Shown one piece after another: positions 1 to 6,249 of a stretch of DNA of 7,730 nucleotides (positions are counted from its first letter, which is position 1; every line of letters starts with the position of its first letter). Under the pieces are notes generated by a model, which saw only the letters and a program-made list of their open reading frames with translations, had not been told where the DNA came from and made no database searches. Origin of the DNA: Syntrophomonas sp. UBA5288 (GTDB taxonomy: Bacteria; Bacillota; Syntrophomonadia; Syntrophomonadales; Syntrophomonadaceae); contig DHSK01000085.1 in NCBI GenBank assembly GCA_002408445.1, positions 30,531 through 38,260 on the forward strand, in the 5' to 3' direction. Made by a program: the position numbers and the translations under genes.

Positions 1-38
1 CTTAAGATTCTTCGCTAAGGCTCGGAATGACAAATGGG
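1..38. repeat. Dispersed-repeat-like sequence at window edge
   Basis: The stretch around 7-31 (GATTCTTCGCTAAGGCTCGG followed by AATGACA) resembles the widespread intergenic repeat whose other strand reads roughly TGTCATTCCGAGC...GCGAAGAATCT. The ends form an imperfect stem (ATTCT with GGAAT, plus an inner GC/GC pair). It lies 24 bases past the arsC stop codon, a typical place for such repeats. The resemblance is from memory of similar repeats in many genomes; only one copy is visible here, so repetition itself is not shown. Confidence 0.4.
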
Positions 39-61
39 GTTTTGGGAATTATGCAAAACTC

Positions 62-472
62 TCATATTATTATTGAACTTAATCTACTCTTAAGCTCCCG
101 AACCTTATTCTCTATGATCTTGGCTGTCTTAATAAATTCTTCATCGCTTTTTCCGGTTGGATCTTCCAATCCCCAATCCTCCCGGTATTTACATGGCAGA
201 TATGGGCAACTAACATTACAACCCATAGTAATCACAATGTCGGGCTGCGGGATATCAGAAATTAACTTGGGAAACTGTTCTTTTTCCATATCAACATCGT
301 ATAGCTGTTTGATGATCCTGACTGCATCCTGGTTTATATGCGGTTTTGTTTCAGTGCCGGCCGAATAAGCTTCGAAGCTATCCGCTGCAATTAGTTTTGA
401 TATAGCTTCTGCCATTTGGGAGCGACAGGAGTTATGAACACACACATATGCAACTTTGATCTTTTCTCTCAT
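62..472 (-). CDS. arsC: Arsenate reductase, thioredoxin-coupled (LMW phosphatase fold)
   Basis: A 136-aa cytoplasmic enzyme that reduces arsenate to arsenite for export. The phosphatase-type loop CVHNSCRS lies at residues 11-18, giving Cys11-x5-Arg17 as nucleophile and anion-binding arginine. Further cysteines at 85, 89 and 94 (GCNVSCPYLPC) are placed to relay the disulfide, and Asp104-Pro105 in the EDPTGK segment matches the family's general acid. Length fits the thioredoxin-dependent family (about 130-140 aa), not the glutaredoxin-type ArsC. The spacing of the relay cysteines differs from the S. aureus pI258 enzyme (Cys-x6-Cys), so which pair works is uncertain. ATG start with GGAG at 481-484, 8 nt upstream. 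It is the last gene of arsR-acr3-arsC, 20 nt after acr3. Family assignment is firm. Confidence 0.93.
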   Translation of the reverse strand: MREKIKVAYVCVHNSCRSQMAEAISKLIAADSFEAYSAGTETKPHINQDAVRIIKQLYDVDMEKEQFPKLISDIPQPDIVITMGCNVSCPYLPCKYREDWGLEDPTGKSDEEFIKTAKIIENKVRELKSRLSSIII

Positions 473-492
473 TTGCTAAACTCCAATCATTA

Positions 493-1557
493 CTAGTGGT
501 CTTCTGCCACTGTCTCTGAATAATATTTGCGCTTAAAATGTAATGCTACATTAACCAGCGCAATCATTACCGGCACCTCAATCAATGGACCAATTACGGT
601 CGCAAAAGCCTGTTGGGACTGAATTCCGAAAATAGCTACCGCTACCGCAATCGCCAGTTCGAAGTTGTTGCTGGCAGCGGTAAAAGACAGGGTAGCTGTC
701 TGCGAGTAGTTGATTCCCATTCTCTTGGAATTGAAAAAGGAAGCCATAAACATGACCAGAAAGTAAATAACCAACGGAATAGCTATACGCACTACATCCA
801 TAGGCAGAGCAACGATGTATTTCCCTTTTAGAGAAAACATGACAATTATGGTGAATAGCAGTGCGATAAGGGCTACGGGGCTGATGGCAGGAACGAATTT
901 GGTATCGTACCATTCTTTCCCCTTTACGGGCCTCAAAATGGTTCGGGTAAGAAATCCCGCCGCAAAAGGTATACCAAGATATATAATTACACTTTGTGCC
1001 ACTTCACCGATCGAAACATGAACCGCCAAACCTTTCAACCCTAACCAGGTGGGAAAAACGGTTAAAAAAAGGTAGGCATAGATTGAAAAGAAAATTACCT
1101 GAAACACGGAGTTAAGCGCAACTAAAGCTGCCGCATACTCATTATCACCATCGGCCAGGCTGTTCCACACAATAACCATTGCTATGCACCGGGCGAGGCC
1201 AATCAGGATTAATCCTTCCATATATTCAGGATAGTTGTGTAGAAAAACGACCGCCAGGATAAACATAAATACCGGGCCCAGTATCCAGTTTTGAAATAAG
1301 GACAACAGCATCACTTTCCGGTTCAAGAACACTTTCCCGATTTCTTCGTACCTGACTCTTGCCAATGGCGGGTACATCATAATAATCAACCCGATAGCGA
1401 TTGGTATAGACGTGGTCCCAATAGACATACTGCTTAGCCATTTCGAAAAATCAGGATAAAAGTAACCTAGCCCAACACCTGCTGCCATCGCTAGAAAAAT
1501 CCATATAGTCAGATATCGATCTAAGAAAGATAGTTTGCTTGAAACAGAACCCGGCAT
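493..1557 (-). CDS. acr3: ACR3-family arsenite efflux transporter
   Basis: A 354-aa inner-membrane carrier with about ten hydrophobic segments, exporting As(III) from the cell. The family signature GLARCIAMVIVWN lies at about residues 120-132 and contains Cys124. This is the conserved transmembrane cysteine needed for transport in characterised ACR3 proteins. A second conserved segment, AASNNFELAIAVA near residue 300, carries the conserved glutamate. Length and hydrophobic pattern are normal for ACR3 and unlike ArsB (about 430 aa). The ATG at 1557 follows the arsR TAA with no gap, and its Shine-Dalgarno (AGGAGGA) is formed by the last glycine codons of arsR, suggesting translational coupling. 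arsC follows after 20 nt. Regulation is inferred to be by ArsR at the promoter near 1911-1963. Confidence 0.95.
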   Translation of the reverse strand: MPGSVSSKLSFLDRYLTIWIFLAMAAGVGLGYFYPDFSKWLSSMSIGTTSIPIAIGLIIMMYPPLARVRYEEIGKVFLNRKVMLLSLFQNWILGPVFMFILAVVFLHNYPEYMEGLILIGLARCIAMVIVWNSLADGDNEYAAALVALNSVFQVIFFSIYAYLFLTVFPTWLGLKGLAVHVSIGEVAQSVIIYLGIPFAAGFLTRTILRPVKGKEWYDTKFVPAISPVALIALLFTIIVMFSLKGKYIVALPMDVVRIAIPLVIYFLVMFMASFFNSKRMGINYSQTATLSFTAASNNFELAIAVAVAIFGIQSQQAFATVIGPLIEVPVMIALVNVALHFKRKYYSETVAEDH

Positions 1558-1896
1558 TTACATTCCTCCTACAACATTTTTGATACATTGGGGTTTTTGT
1601 TTGCAGATACAATCTTCCGTATCGGTGAAAATGCTCATTAGAAACAATATCAGCTTATTGCAGTTAGTGTTGTTCAGTGAATAATAACTCCAAAGTCCTT
1701 CTTTTCTGGTTTGCACAATACCGCATTCGGCCAATATCTTCATGTGATGAGAAAGTGTTGGTTGGGTAAAGTCAAAATCCTCTAACAAATTACAGGCGCA
1801 CTTTTCCCCACAAGATAATATATCAATTATTTTTAATCGATTTGGGTCTGAAAGCGCCTTGATAATTTTGGCGTTATCCTCATAGTTTATATTCAT
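1558..1896 (-). CDS. arsR: ArsR-family As(III)-responsive repressor
   Basis: A 112-aa winged-helix DNA-binding repressor. The metalloid-binding motif KCACNLL at residues 32-38 (Cys33, Cys35, with Cys29 nearby) precedes the recognition helix TQPTLSHHMKIL (44-55) and a wing around 60-73 (IVQTRKEGLWSYYSL). The C-terminus adds a cysteine-rich tail (Cys96-x-Cys98 and Cys104) that could contribute to binding; this is inference. ATG start with AAGGAG at 1905-1910, 8 nt upstream. It is first in the arsR-acr3-arsC operon. The perfect inverted repeat just upstream (1911-1930) is the likely operator, giving autorepression relieved by arsenite or antimonite. The last codons (GGA GGA ATG TAA) double as the acr3 ribosome binding site. 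Confidence 0.93.
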   Translation of the reverse strand: MNINYEDNAKIIKALSDPNRLKIIDILSCGEKCACNLLEDFDFTQPTLSHHMKILAECGIVQTRKEGLWSYYSLNNTNCNKLILFLMSIFTDTEDCICKQKPQCIKNVVGGM

Positions 1897-1910
1897 GTAT
1901 TTGTCTCCTT

Positions 1911-1930
1911 ATATAGATACATATCTATAT
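1911..1930. promoter_or_regulatory. Candidate ArsR operator
   Basis: Perfect inverted repeat: ATATAGATA (1911-1919), 2-base spacer CA, TATCTATAT (1922-1930). It sits directly upstream of the arsR RBS and covers the expected transcription start of the minus-strand promoter, so a bound repressor would block initiation. AT-rich dyads of this kind are typical ArsR/SmtB sites. Binding by this ArsR is inferred. Confidence 0.65.
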
Positions 1931-1933
1931 ATC

Positions 1934-1963
1934 AATATATACTGTTATCCATAACTCTGTCAA
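1934..1963 (-). promoter_or_regulatory. Sigma-A-type promoter of the ars operon
   Basis: On the minus strand, a perfect -35 TTGACA (1963-1958) is followed after 18 bases by TATATT (1939-1934), one mismatch from TATAAT. TATATA with a 16-base spacer is an overlapping alternative. The start would fall near 1927, inside the operator dyad, about 30 nt before the arsR ATG. Confidence 0.65.
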
Positions 1964-2015
1964 CATTGTGGAATTTCAGTATGAACGACGCTAATCCGAA
2001 GAAGCGTTTTAATCC

Positions 2016-2041
2016 AAGTAAAGATAATGATGGCTTTACTT
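2016..2041. repeat. Inverted repeat AAGTAAAG/CTTTACTT
   Basis: Perfect 8-bp arms (2016-2023 and 2034-2041) with a 10-base spacer, located where the ferredoxin remnant loses its reading frame. There is no T-tract on either side, so a terminator is not supported. It may be a protein site or chance in AT-rich DNA. Confidence 0.4.
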
Positions 2042-2151
2042 ATCCCCTTTTATTGAAAAAATTTCGTGGGGACATATAATAGCACATATCCTTTGCATTT
2101 TTTCTCATCAAGTTTTAGTGTGACAACATTTTTTAAATATTTGTGCTTCAT
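2036..2151 (-). pseudogene. Broken [4Fe-4S] ferredoxin gene, HgcB-like N-terminus
   Basis: From an ATG at 2151, preceded 6 nt upstream by GAGGTG (2158-2163), the frame reads MKHKYLKNVVTLKLDEKKCKG. This matches the usual start of HgcB-type two-cluster ferredoxins (NVxTLKLDxxKCxGC). After the glycine the frame goes wrong and stops at 2050-2052 after 33 residues. In the +2 register from 2086 the sequence resumes as CAIICPHEIFSIKGDK and stops at 2036-2038. The expected cluster is C-x2-C-x2-C-x3-CP; here the second cysteine and its neighbours are missing and two bases remain in place of nine, consistent with a 7-base deletion. A further shift would give KAIII, as expected next, after which similarity fades towards about 1980. 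The intact gene would be about 95 aa. Ferredoxin identity is well supported; the HgcB link is by resemblance only, and no hgcA is present. Confidence 0.7.
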
Positions 2152-2217
2152 TTTTAACACCTCTAGCATAATAAATCAGACTAATACGATAAATTGTTGA
2201 CTTTTATCTCAAAGTAA

Positions 2218-2282
2218 GTTAGTTTTAAGATGTAATTTTGAAGTAAGGGATGAATGTATGTCCGCGGTAGTTCAAAACTAAC
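2218..2282. repeat. Perfect 9-bp inverted repeat with long spacer
   Basis: GTTAGTTTT (2218-2226) and AAAACTAAC (2274-2282) are exact reverse complements enclosing 47 bases. As RNA this would be the closing stem of a 65-nt domain. As DNA it could be a looped operator, since it lies right after a -35-like box. Which one applies cannot be decided by eye. Confidence 0.5.
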
Positions 2283-2396
2283 CATAATTCGATATGGCCT
2301 TGATTCGAAGATATAAGATACCATGTATTATGGATTGCTTGGTATTGGGCGGATTAAGGAGTATGAACACGGGCGGCATATTAAATTAAATCGTAC

Positions 2397-2440
2397 AATG
2401 GGTGCCGTGCTTGGTGCACGGTATTATTTTACCCATTTTT
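2397..2440 (+). terminator. Nested hairpin with T-run, possible first terminator
   Basis: Outer stem AATGGGT (2397-2403) with ACCCATT (2431-2437). Inner stem GCCGTGC (2404-2410) with GCACGGT (2416-2422), containing one G-T pair, and loop TTGGT. The right side of the outer stem runs into TTTTT (2436-2440). The 8-base one-sided bulge between the stems makes it weaker than the hairpin at 2467. Confidence 0.4.
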
Positions 2441-2466
2441 ACGCATAGTCAGTTACTGGCTTATAG

Positions 2467-2512
2467 GGCTGTGAAAGATCCGCTGTGTTCTTTCACGGCC
2501 TTTATTTTTTTT
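2467..2512 (+). terminator. Intrinsic terminator just before mutS2-like RBS
   Basis: Twelve-pair stem GGCTGTGAAAGA (2467-2478) with TCTTTCACGGCC (2489-2500), one G-T wobble, 10-base loop, then TTTATTTTTTTT. It ends 4 bases before the AGAAGGAG of the next gene, so it either ends an upstream small RNA or attenuates that gene. Confidence 0.8.
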
Positions 2513-2533
2513 GTTTAGAAGGAGTGAATTAAA

Positions 2534-4483
2534 TTGAATCAAAATACTATGAATGTTTTGGAGTTTAACAAAGTTATCGAAGAAATAAAAAAATATGCCT
2601 TAAGCGAAAAGGCTTTAGAGATGATAGACAATCTTCAGCCAAGTACGGATATTGATATTATTCATAACCGGATGAGTGAAACCACCGAGGCTGTGGCAAT
2701 GCTTAAGGTTAATGCAAGTATTCCCCTAATTTCAATGACAGGTATGCAATCAAGTATCCTAAAGGCTCAGAAGAACATGATCCTAACTCCGGAAGAGTTA
2801 AGTTCGTGCCAGAATTTGCTGGAAGCTGTGCAGCGGGTTAGAAAATATATGAGCAAGATGCAGTCAATAGGACCTAAAATTGCTTCATATGCCTTATCCA
2901 TGTATGAACTACTGGAGTTGGCAGAAAAAATTCAACGCTGTATTGTAAACGGTCGGGTTGATGACCGGGCTTCACATGATTTGGCGCGGATTCGCAGCAG
3001 GATATTAATTGTGGAAGATCGTATCAGGCAAAAGCTAAATGATATTCTCCGGTCTACGGCTTACAAAGGCATGCTCCAGGATTCTTTGATCAGCAGCCGG
3101 AATGGCCGCTATGTAGTGCCTGTGCAGCGAAAAGATATGAGAAAATTCCCTGGTCAAGTTATCGATACTTCCTCTACCGGTTCAACTGTATTTATGGAAC
3201 CAGCTGCCATAGCTTTACTTCAGCAGGAATATGATTTGCTGCAATTGGAGGAAAAAAATGAAGTTTACCGGATATTAGCTGATCTATCGGAAAAAATAGC
3301 TGAACATCAGCGGGAACTGGCCATTAATATCGAAGTCATGGCAGTTTACGATTTTATATTTGCCCGGGCCAAATATAGCTGCAGTCTGGACATGAAACCT
3401 ATCCAATTGAACCGAACAGGGATTATTGAGATTTATCAGGGAAGGCATCCTTTGCTGGGTCAGGAGGCTGTGCCGCTTGACTTGAAAATAGGGCAAAATT
3501 ATCGGGCCCTGATAATTACCGGTCCCAATACCGGAGGAAAAACCGTTGCCCTTAAAACGGTGGGTTTGCTAACCTTGATGGCTCAATGCGGCCTCCATGT
3601 ACCAGTAGCAGAAGGCAGTCAACTGGCGGTATTCTCTAATATATTGTGTGACATTGGTGACGGGCAGAGTATTGAGCAATCTCTGAGTACTTTTTCAGCA
3701 CACGTGAAAAATATCCTCATGATTATGGAAGCATGTAATGAATCTGCCCTGGTAATTATGGATGAAATGGGGGCGGGCACCGACCCCGGAGAAGGGCATG
3801 GTTTTGCGATTGCGGTATTGGAAGAAGTCTTCCGCCGGGGTGCTACTATACTGGCTACTACTCACTATGGAGAGATCAAGGAATATGCGCTGAATACACC
3901 CGGTTTTGAGAACGGCTGTATGGCTTTTGATATTAAAACCCTGCAGCCGCTTTATAAGCTGCAGATTGGTAATTGGGGAGATAGTAATGCTTTCCTTATC
4001 GCACTGAGATTGGGCATGGATCGTCATATTATTGAAAGGGCACATGAGATTACCTATGGGGAAAGAGCTAATTATGAGATAGAAACCAATATTAACAGTG
4101 TGCTCGATCAAGAAGATTTGAAGATTGAAATGGCGGAAAAGGCCGAAATGCAGGAGGTATATAAAGCTAAAGAGAGCCGGGAACGAAACAGTCATTACAG
4201 TAAGAAAAACTTAAAGGTTGGTGATCGGGTATACGTTAGCACCATGCAGCGAAGCGGTGTGATTTATGAAGAGGAAAATGGACGGGGTGAGGTGGTGGTT
4301 ATGGTAATGGGGAAGAAATATGTCATCAACCAAAAACGCCTTACCCTGGAAATAGACCGACAAGACTTATATCCTGAAAACTATGACATGGATATTATTT
4401 TTGAAAGCAAGGAAAATCGCAAAAAGCGCAAAACGATTAGTAAAAGACATGTTGAAGGATTGACCATAGAGAAGGATGAATAG
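2534..4483 (+). CDS. MutS2-family ATPase lacking the Smr domain
   Basis: A 649-aa cytoplasmic MutS-like DNA-binding ATPase. Order: MutS2-type N-terminus (NVLEFNKVIEEIKKYALSE), helical core and clamp (about 20-300) with a segment like SSRNGRYVVPVQ near 190, Walker A GPNTGGKT at 330-337, Walker B VIMDEMGAGTDPGEG (Asp410, Glu411), switch histidine in TTHYGE (His444), then SNAFLIALRLGM and a KOW-like core VGDRVYVSTMQRSGVIYEE near 562. It stops where canonical MutS2 (about 780 aa) continues into the Smr endonuclease domain. Known MutS2 proteins act in recombination control and rescue of collided ribosomes; what this short form does is unknown. The TTG start is chosen because AGAAGGAG lies 9 nt upstream, whereas the ATG at 2549 is 24 nt away. 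No Smr-like sequence follows in the DNA, so this is probably a natural paralogue rather than a truncation. Confidence 0.88.
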   Translation: MNQNTMNVLEFNKVIEEIKKYALSEKALEMIDNLQPSTDIDIIHNRMSETTEAVAMLKVNASIPLISMTGMQSSILKAQKNMILTPEELSSCQNLLEAVQRVRKYMSKMQSIGPKIASYALSMYELLELAEKIQRCIVNGRVDDRASHDLARIRSRILIVEDRIRQKLNDILRSTAYKGMLQDSLISSRNGRYVVPVQRKDMRKFPGQVIDTSSTGSTVFMEPAAIALLQQEYDLLQLEEKNEVYRILADLSEKIAEHQRELAINIEVMAVYDFIFARAKYSCSLDMKPIQLNRTGIIEIYQGRHPLLGQEAVPLDLKIGQNYRALIITGPNTGGKTVALKTVGLLTLMAQCGLHVPVAEGSQLAVFSNILCDIGDGQSIEQSLSTFSAHVKNILMIMEACNESALVIMDEMGAGTDPGEGHGFAIAVLEEVFRRGATILATTHYGEIKEYALNTPGFENGCMAFDIKTLQPLYKLQIGNWGDSNAFLIALRLGMDRHIIERAHEITYGERANYEIETNINSVLDQEDLKIEMAEKAEMQEVYKAKESRERNSHYSKKNLKVGDRVYVSTMQRSGVIYEEENGRGEVVVMVMGKKYVINQKRLTLEIDRQDLYPENYDMDIIFESKENRKKRKTISKRHVEGLTIEKDE

Positions 4484-4590
4484 GGGCTGGAGACCCTGCT
4501 GTACGAATATCTTCAATTTGCCACGCTGTTTGGTATTCCACTTCAGCGGCAACGCTCCTGCACCTTGGGAGCTAAAACTTAAAATTGCCA

Positions 4591-4649
4591 AAGCAACCTG
4601 GATAAGTAAAAGAAGCCGCGGGGCTGCTTACTTCTTATCCAGATTGCTT
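4591..4649. terminator. Long hairpin between convergent genes
   Basis: AAGCAA (4591-4596) pairs with TTGCTT (4644-4649), then after one mismatch CTGGATAAG (4598-4606) pairs with CTTATCCAG (4634-4642). Interrupted inner pairing (GTAA with TTAC, AGCC with GGCT) continues around a GCGG loop. It lies between the mutS2-like stop (4483) and the permease stop (4675), so it could end transcription from both sides. T-tracts are poor on both strands, so this role is inferred. Confidence 0.5.
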
Positions 4650-4674
4650 AACTGTTTGCAGGAGGAGCGATTAC

Positions 4675-5679
4675 CTAGATCAGGATATGGCCAATAGCGT
4701 TAAAAGTATAGCCAATGATAATAATACCGGTTGTTACCAAACCGAAAAATATCGCCAGTAGCCGTGGTTTTACTACTTGTGAGAGCATAATCAACGAAGG
4801 CAGAGATAATGCCGTAACTCCCATCATAAATGATAAAACGGTACCTATTCCAACACCTTTACCGACAAGTGCCTCAGCAATAGGCAGTGTGCCAAATATA
4901 TCTGCATACATTGGTACCCCAACTAAAGTAGCAATTAAAACAGAATACCATTTATCCTGACCCAGAACGGCTGAAATAATATTTTGCGGAATCCAATTGT
5001 GGATGGCTGCGCCAATCCCCACCCCGATTATGATGTACGGCCACACCCTTCCGACGATGTCCAATACCTGTGATTTGGCAAAATACATTCTTTCACGGGT
5101 GCTTATGGCTTCAGGTTCATAATCTTGTTTTTCTTCGCCAAAAACAAAGGACTCCACATAGCTTTCCAATTTTAATTTACTAATAATTGTGCCCGATATC
5201 ACTGCCAGGATCAGTCCTGCTATAACGTAGGCTATAGCAATCTTCCAATTGAAAATGCTGGCTAGCAGAAGGACGGAAGCCAGATCCACCAGAGGAGAAG
5301 ATATTAAAAAAGAAAAAGTAACCCCTAGCGGAAGACCAGCACCGGTAAACCCAATGAATAAGGGGATCGATGAGCAGGAACAAAACGGGGTGATGGTCCC
5401 CAACAAAGCACCAAATAGATTTGCCCAGAACCCTTTGTACTTGCCAACGATAGCACGTGTTCTTTCCGGAGGGAAAAAGCTTTGAATATATGAAATTGTA
5501 AAAATCAAAACCGCCAACAAGATAAATATTTTGATAACATCATAAATGAAAAAATGGATGCTTCCACCTAAACGTGTACCTATATCCAGTTTAAAACCGT
5601 TTTCGATCAGCAGTCTCACTAAATCAGAGAGCCATTCCATTTTGAGTAATTGACTATTAAGCCACTGAAATATTATCAC
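4675..5679 (-). CDS. ArsP/UPF0718 (DUF318)-family permease
   Basis: A 334-aa polytopic membrane protein with about eight hydrophobic segments. The family signature TPFCSCSSIPLFIGFTGAGL begins at about residue 97 (Cys100 and Cys102), and a second conserved block GVPMYADIFGTLPIAEALVG lies near 255. The family includes ArsP of Campylobacter, which exports trivalent organoarsenicals through conserved cysteines; many other members are unassigned. The GTG at 5677-5679 is chosen because AAGGAG (5688-5693) lies 8 nt upstream; the TTG at 5683-5685 would leave only 2 nt. The thioredoxin-like gene lies upstream in the same direction, a pairing common for this family. With an ArsR gene divergent at 6393, a metalloid substrate is likely but not proven. 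Confidence 0.85.
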   Translation of the reverse strand: MIIFQWLNSQLLKMEWLSDLVRLLIENGFKLDIGTRLGGSIHFFIYDVIKIFILLAVLIFTISYIQSFFPPERTRAIVGKYKGFWANLFGALLGTITPFCSCSSIPLFIGFTGAGLPLGVTFSFLISSPLVDLASVLLLASIFNWKIAIAYVIAGLILAVISGTIISKLKLESYVESFVFGEEKQDYEPEAISTRERMYFAKSQVLDIVGRVWPYIIIGVGIGAAIHNWIPQNIISAVLGQDKWYSVLIATLVGVPMYADIFGTLPIAEALVGKGVGIGTVLSFMMGVTALSLPSLIMLSQVVKPRLLAIFFGLVTTGIIIIGYTFNAIGHILI

Positions 5680-5716
5680 AATCAAAACTCCTTATATTCC
5701 CATAAATGTTAATGAT

Positions 5717-5878
5717 TTATCCGGAAAGAGATACCCTTACGGTGGCAGCCTTCTGCTTTGACCCGGCATTTGTGATTTACAATTCGCCAATGTCTTCCAT
5801 CTGCAAATTGGCTCTCTTGTGCCTAGCCTTTAACCAAATTTGCTTATTTGGAACTCCTTTATTACTTTTGGGAGTCTT
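5717..5878 (-). other. Spacer between thioredoxin-like and permease genes
   Basis: The 180-base gap is longer than usual for this gene pair. One frame is open from 5878 to 5780 (33 codons, ending in MEDIGEL), has a TAA at 5777-5779, then stays open to a second TAA at 5717-5719. AAAGGAG lies just after the thioredoxin stop but has no start codon at proper distance. No family is recognised. It may be a degraded small gene or simple spacer. Confidence 0.25.
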
Positions 5879-6104
5879 TCAAAAGCCCATGCAGCTCTTC
5901 TTTACGCGGCAGTCTGCCTGAAACTTTTACTTTTCCATCAATAACCAGTGCCGGGGTAGACATTACCTTGTACGACATTATTTTTTTAATATCCTGTACC
6001 TTTGCTACGTCTGCAGCGATGTCCAATTCAGCAAGGGCATTGTACACATCCTTCTCCAACTGTTTACATTTTGTGCACCCGGTTCCCAATACTTCGATTT
6101 TCAT
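5862..6104 (-). CDS. Small thioredoxin-like redox protein (CTKC)
   Basis: An 80-aa cytoplasmic protein with a minimal thioredoxin fold. The N-terminus KIEVLGTGCTKCKQLEKDV puts the redox pair Cys10-x2-Cys13 after the first strand, and STPALVIDGKV carries the cis-proline (Thr50-Pro51). Length and the GTGCTKC motif match the 'redox-active disulfide protein 2' / thioredoxin_3 group found beside UPF0718 permeases. It probably handles thiol chemistry or metalloid delivery for that permease; this is inferred from context. ATG start with a strong AAGGAGGT (6112-6119), 7 nt upstream. First gene of the minus-strand pair, with AT-rich divergent DNA shared with arsR2. Confidence 0.88.
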   Translation of the reverse strand: MKIEVLGTGCTKCKQLEKDVYNALAELDIAADVAKVQDIKKIMSYKVMSTPALVIDGKVKVSGRLPRKEELHGLLKDSQK

Positions 6105-6140
6105 CTAAATTACCTCCTTAAATTTAAATATCTAATAATC

Positions 6141-6178
6141 CGGGTATAATCACGGTTGGATATCCTGATTCATACCCG
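6141..6178. repeat. Stem-loop in the leader of the thioredoxin-like gene
   Basis: CGGGTATAATCA (6141-6152) pairs with TGATTCATACCCG (6166-6178) over 12 bp with one bulged base. The loop contains the palindrome GGATATCC (6158-6165). It lies 37 bases upstream of the start codon of the thioredoxin-like gene. No T-tract follows, so a regulatory structure or protein site fits better than a terminator. Confidence 0.5.
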
Positions 6179-6208
6179 TTTCCTCCCAACTTATTCTAGG
6201 TGGGATAC

Positions 6209-6235
6209 TTGACGGCAATAATTATAGAATATAAT
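6209..6235 (+). promoter_or_regulatory. Possible promoter for second arsR
   Basis: TTGACG (6209-6214), 15-base spacer, perfect TATAAT (6230-6235). The spacing is short, and TTAGAA-17-TATACA at 6309-6337 is an alternative nearer the gene. The surrounding DNA (6215-6330) is very AT-rich and must also serve the divergent pair. Confidence 0.35.
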
Positions 6236-6249
6236 ATAAGCATATAATA
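6232..6249. promoter_or_regulatory. Candidate operator for second ArsR
   Basis: Imperfect palindrome centred on GC at 6240-6241, with 7 of 9 positions paired (TAATATAAG/CATATAATA). It overlaps the -10 of the candidate promoter, in the divergent region between arsR2 and the thioredoxin-permease pair. Chance is possible in such AT-rich DNA. Confidence 0.35.

Larger units (their letters stand above)
2152..2533 (+). other. Gene-free structured region before the mutS2-like gene
   Basis: 382 bases without a convincing gene. They hold a TTGACT -35-like box (2197-2202), a perfect 9-bp inverted repeat (2218-2282), a 6-bp pair ATACCA/TGGTAT (2318-2323 and 2340-2345), a nested hairpin followed by T residues (2397-2440), an intrinsic terminator (2467-2512), and the RBS AGAAGGAG (2517-2524). 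The order suggests a structured 5' leader or a free small RNA of up to about 300 nt. It was not recognised as a known riboswitch or T-box. Confidence 0.5.

Noticed and set aside
1981..2079. Plus-strand ORF of 32 codons starting ATG AAC GAC
   Set aside because: No ribosome binding site, and it is antisense to the ferredoxin remnant, which explains the sequence better.
2397..2422. T-box riboswitch, from a GGGTGCCGTG stretch resembling AGGGTGGNACCGCG
   Set aside because: The conserved T-box core is incomplete, no specifier stem was recognised and the downstream gene is not an amino-acid or tRNA-ligase gene.
2398..2448. 16-codon frame rich in Tyr/Phe codons (RYYFTHFYA), as an attenuation leader peptide
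   Set aside because: No Shine-Dalgarno before the ATG, and the composition is explained by the hairpin and T-run; the downstream gene has no link with aromatic amino acids.
3695..4195. Minus-strand 166-codon open frame
   Set aside because: It lies entirely within the ATPase region of the mutS2-like gene on the other strand, has no recognisable family, and is an antisense shadow.
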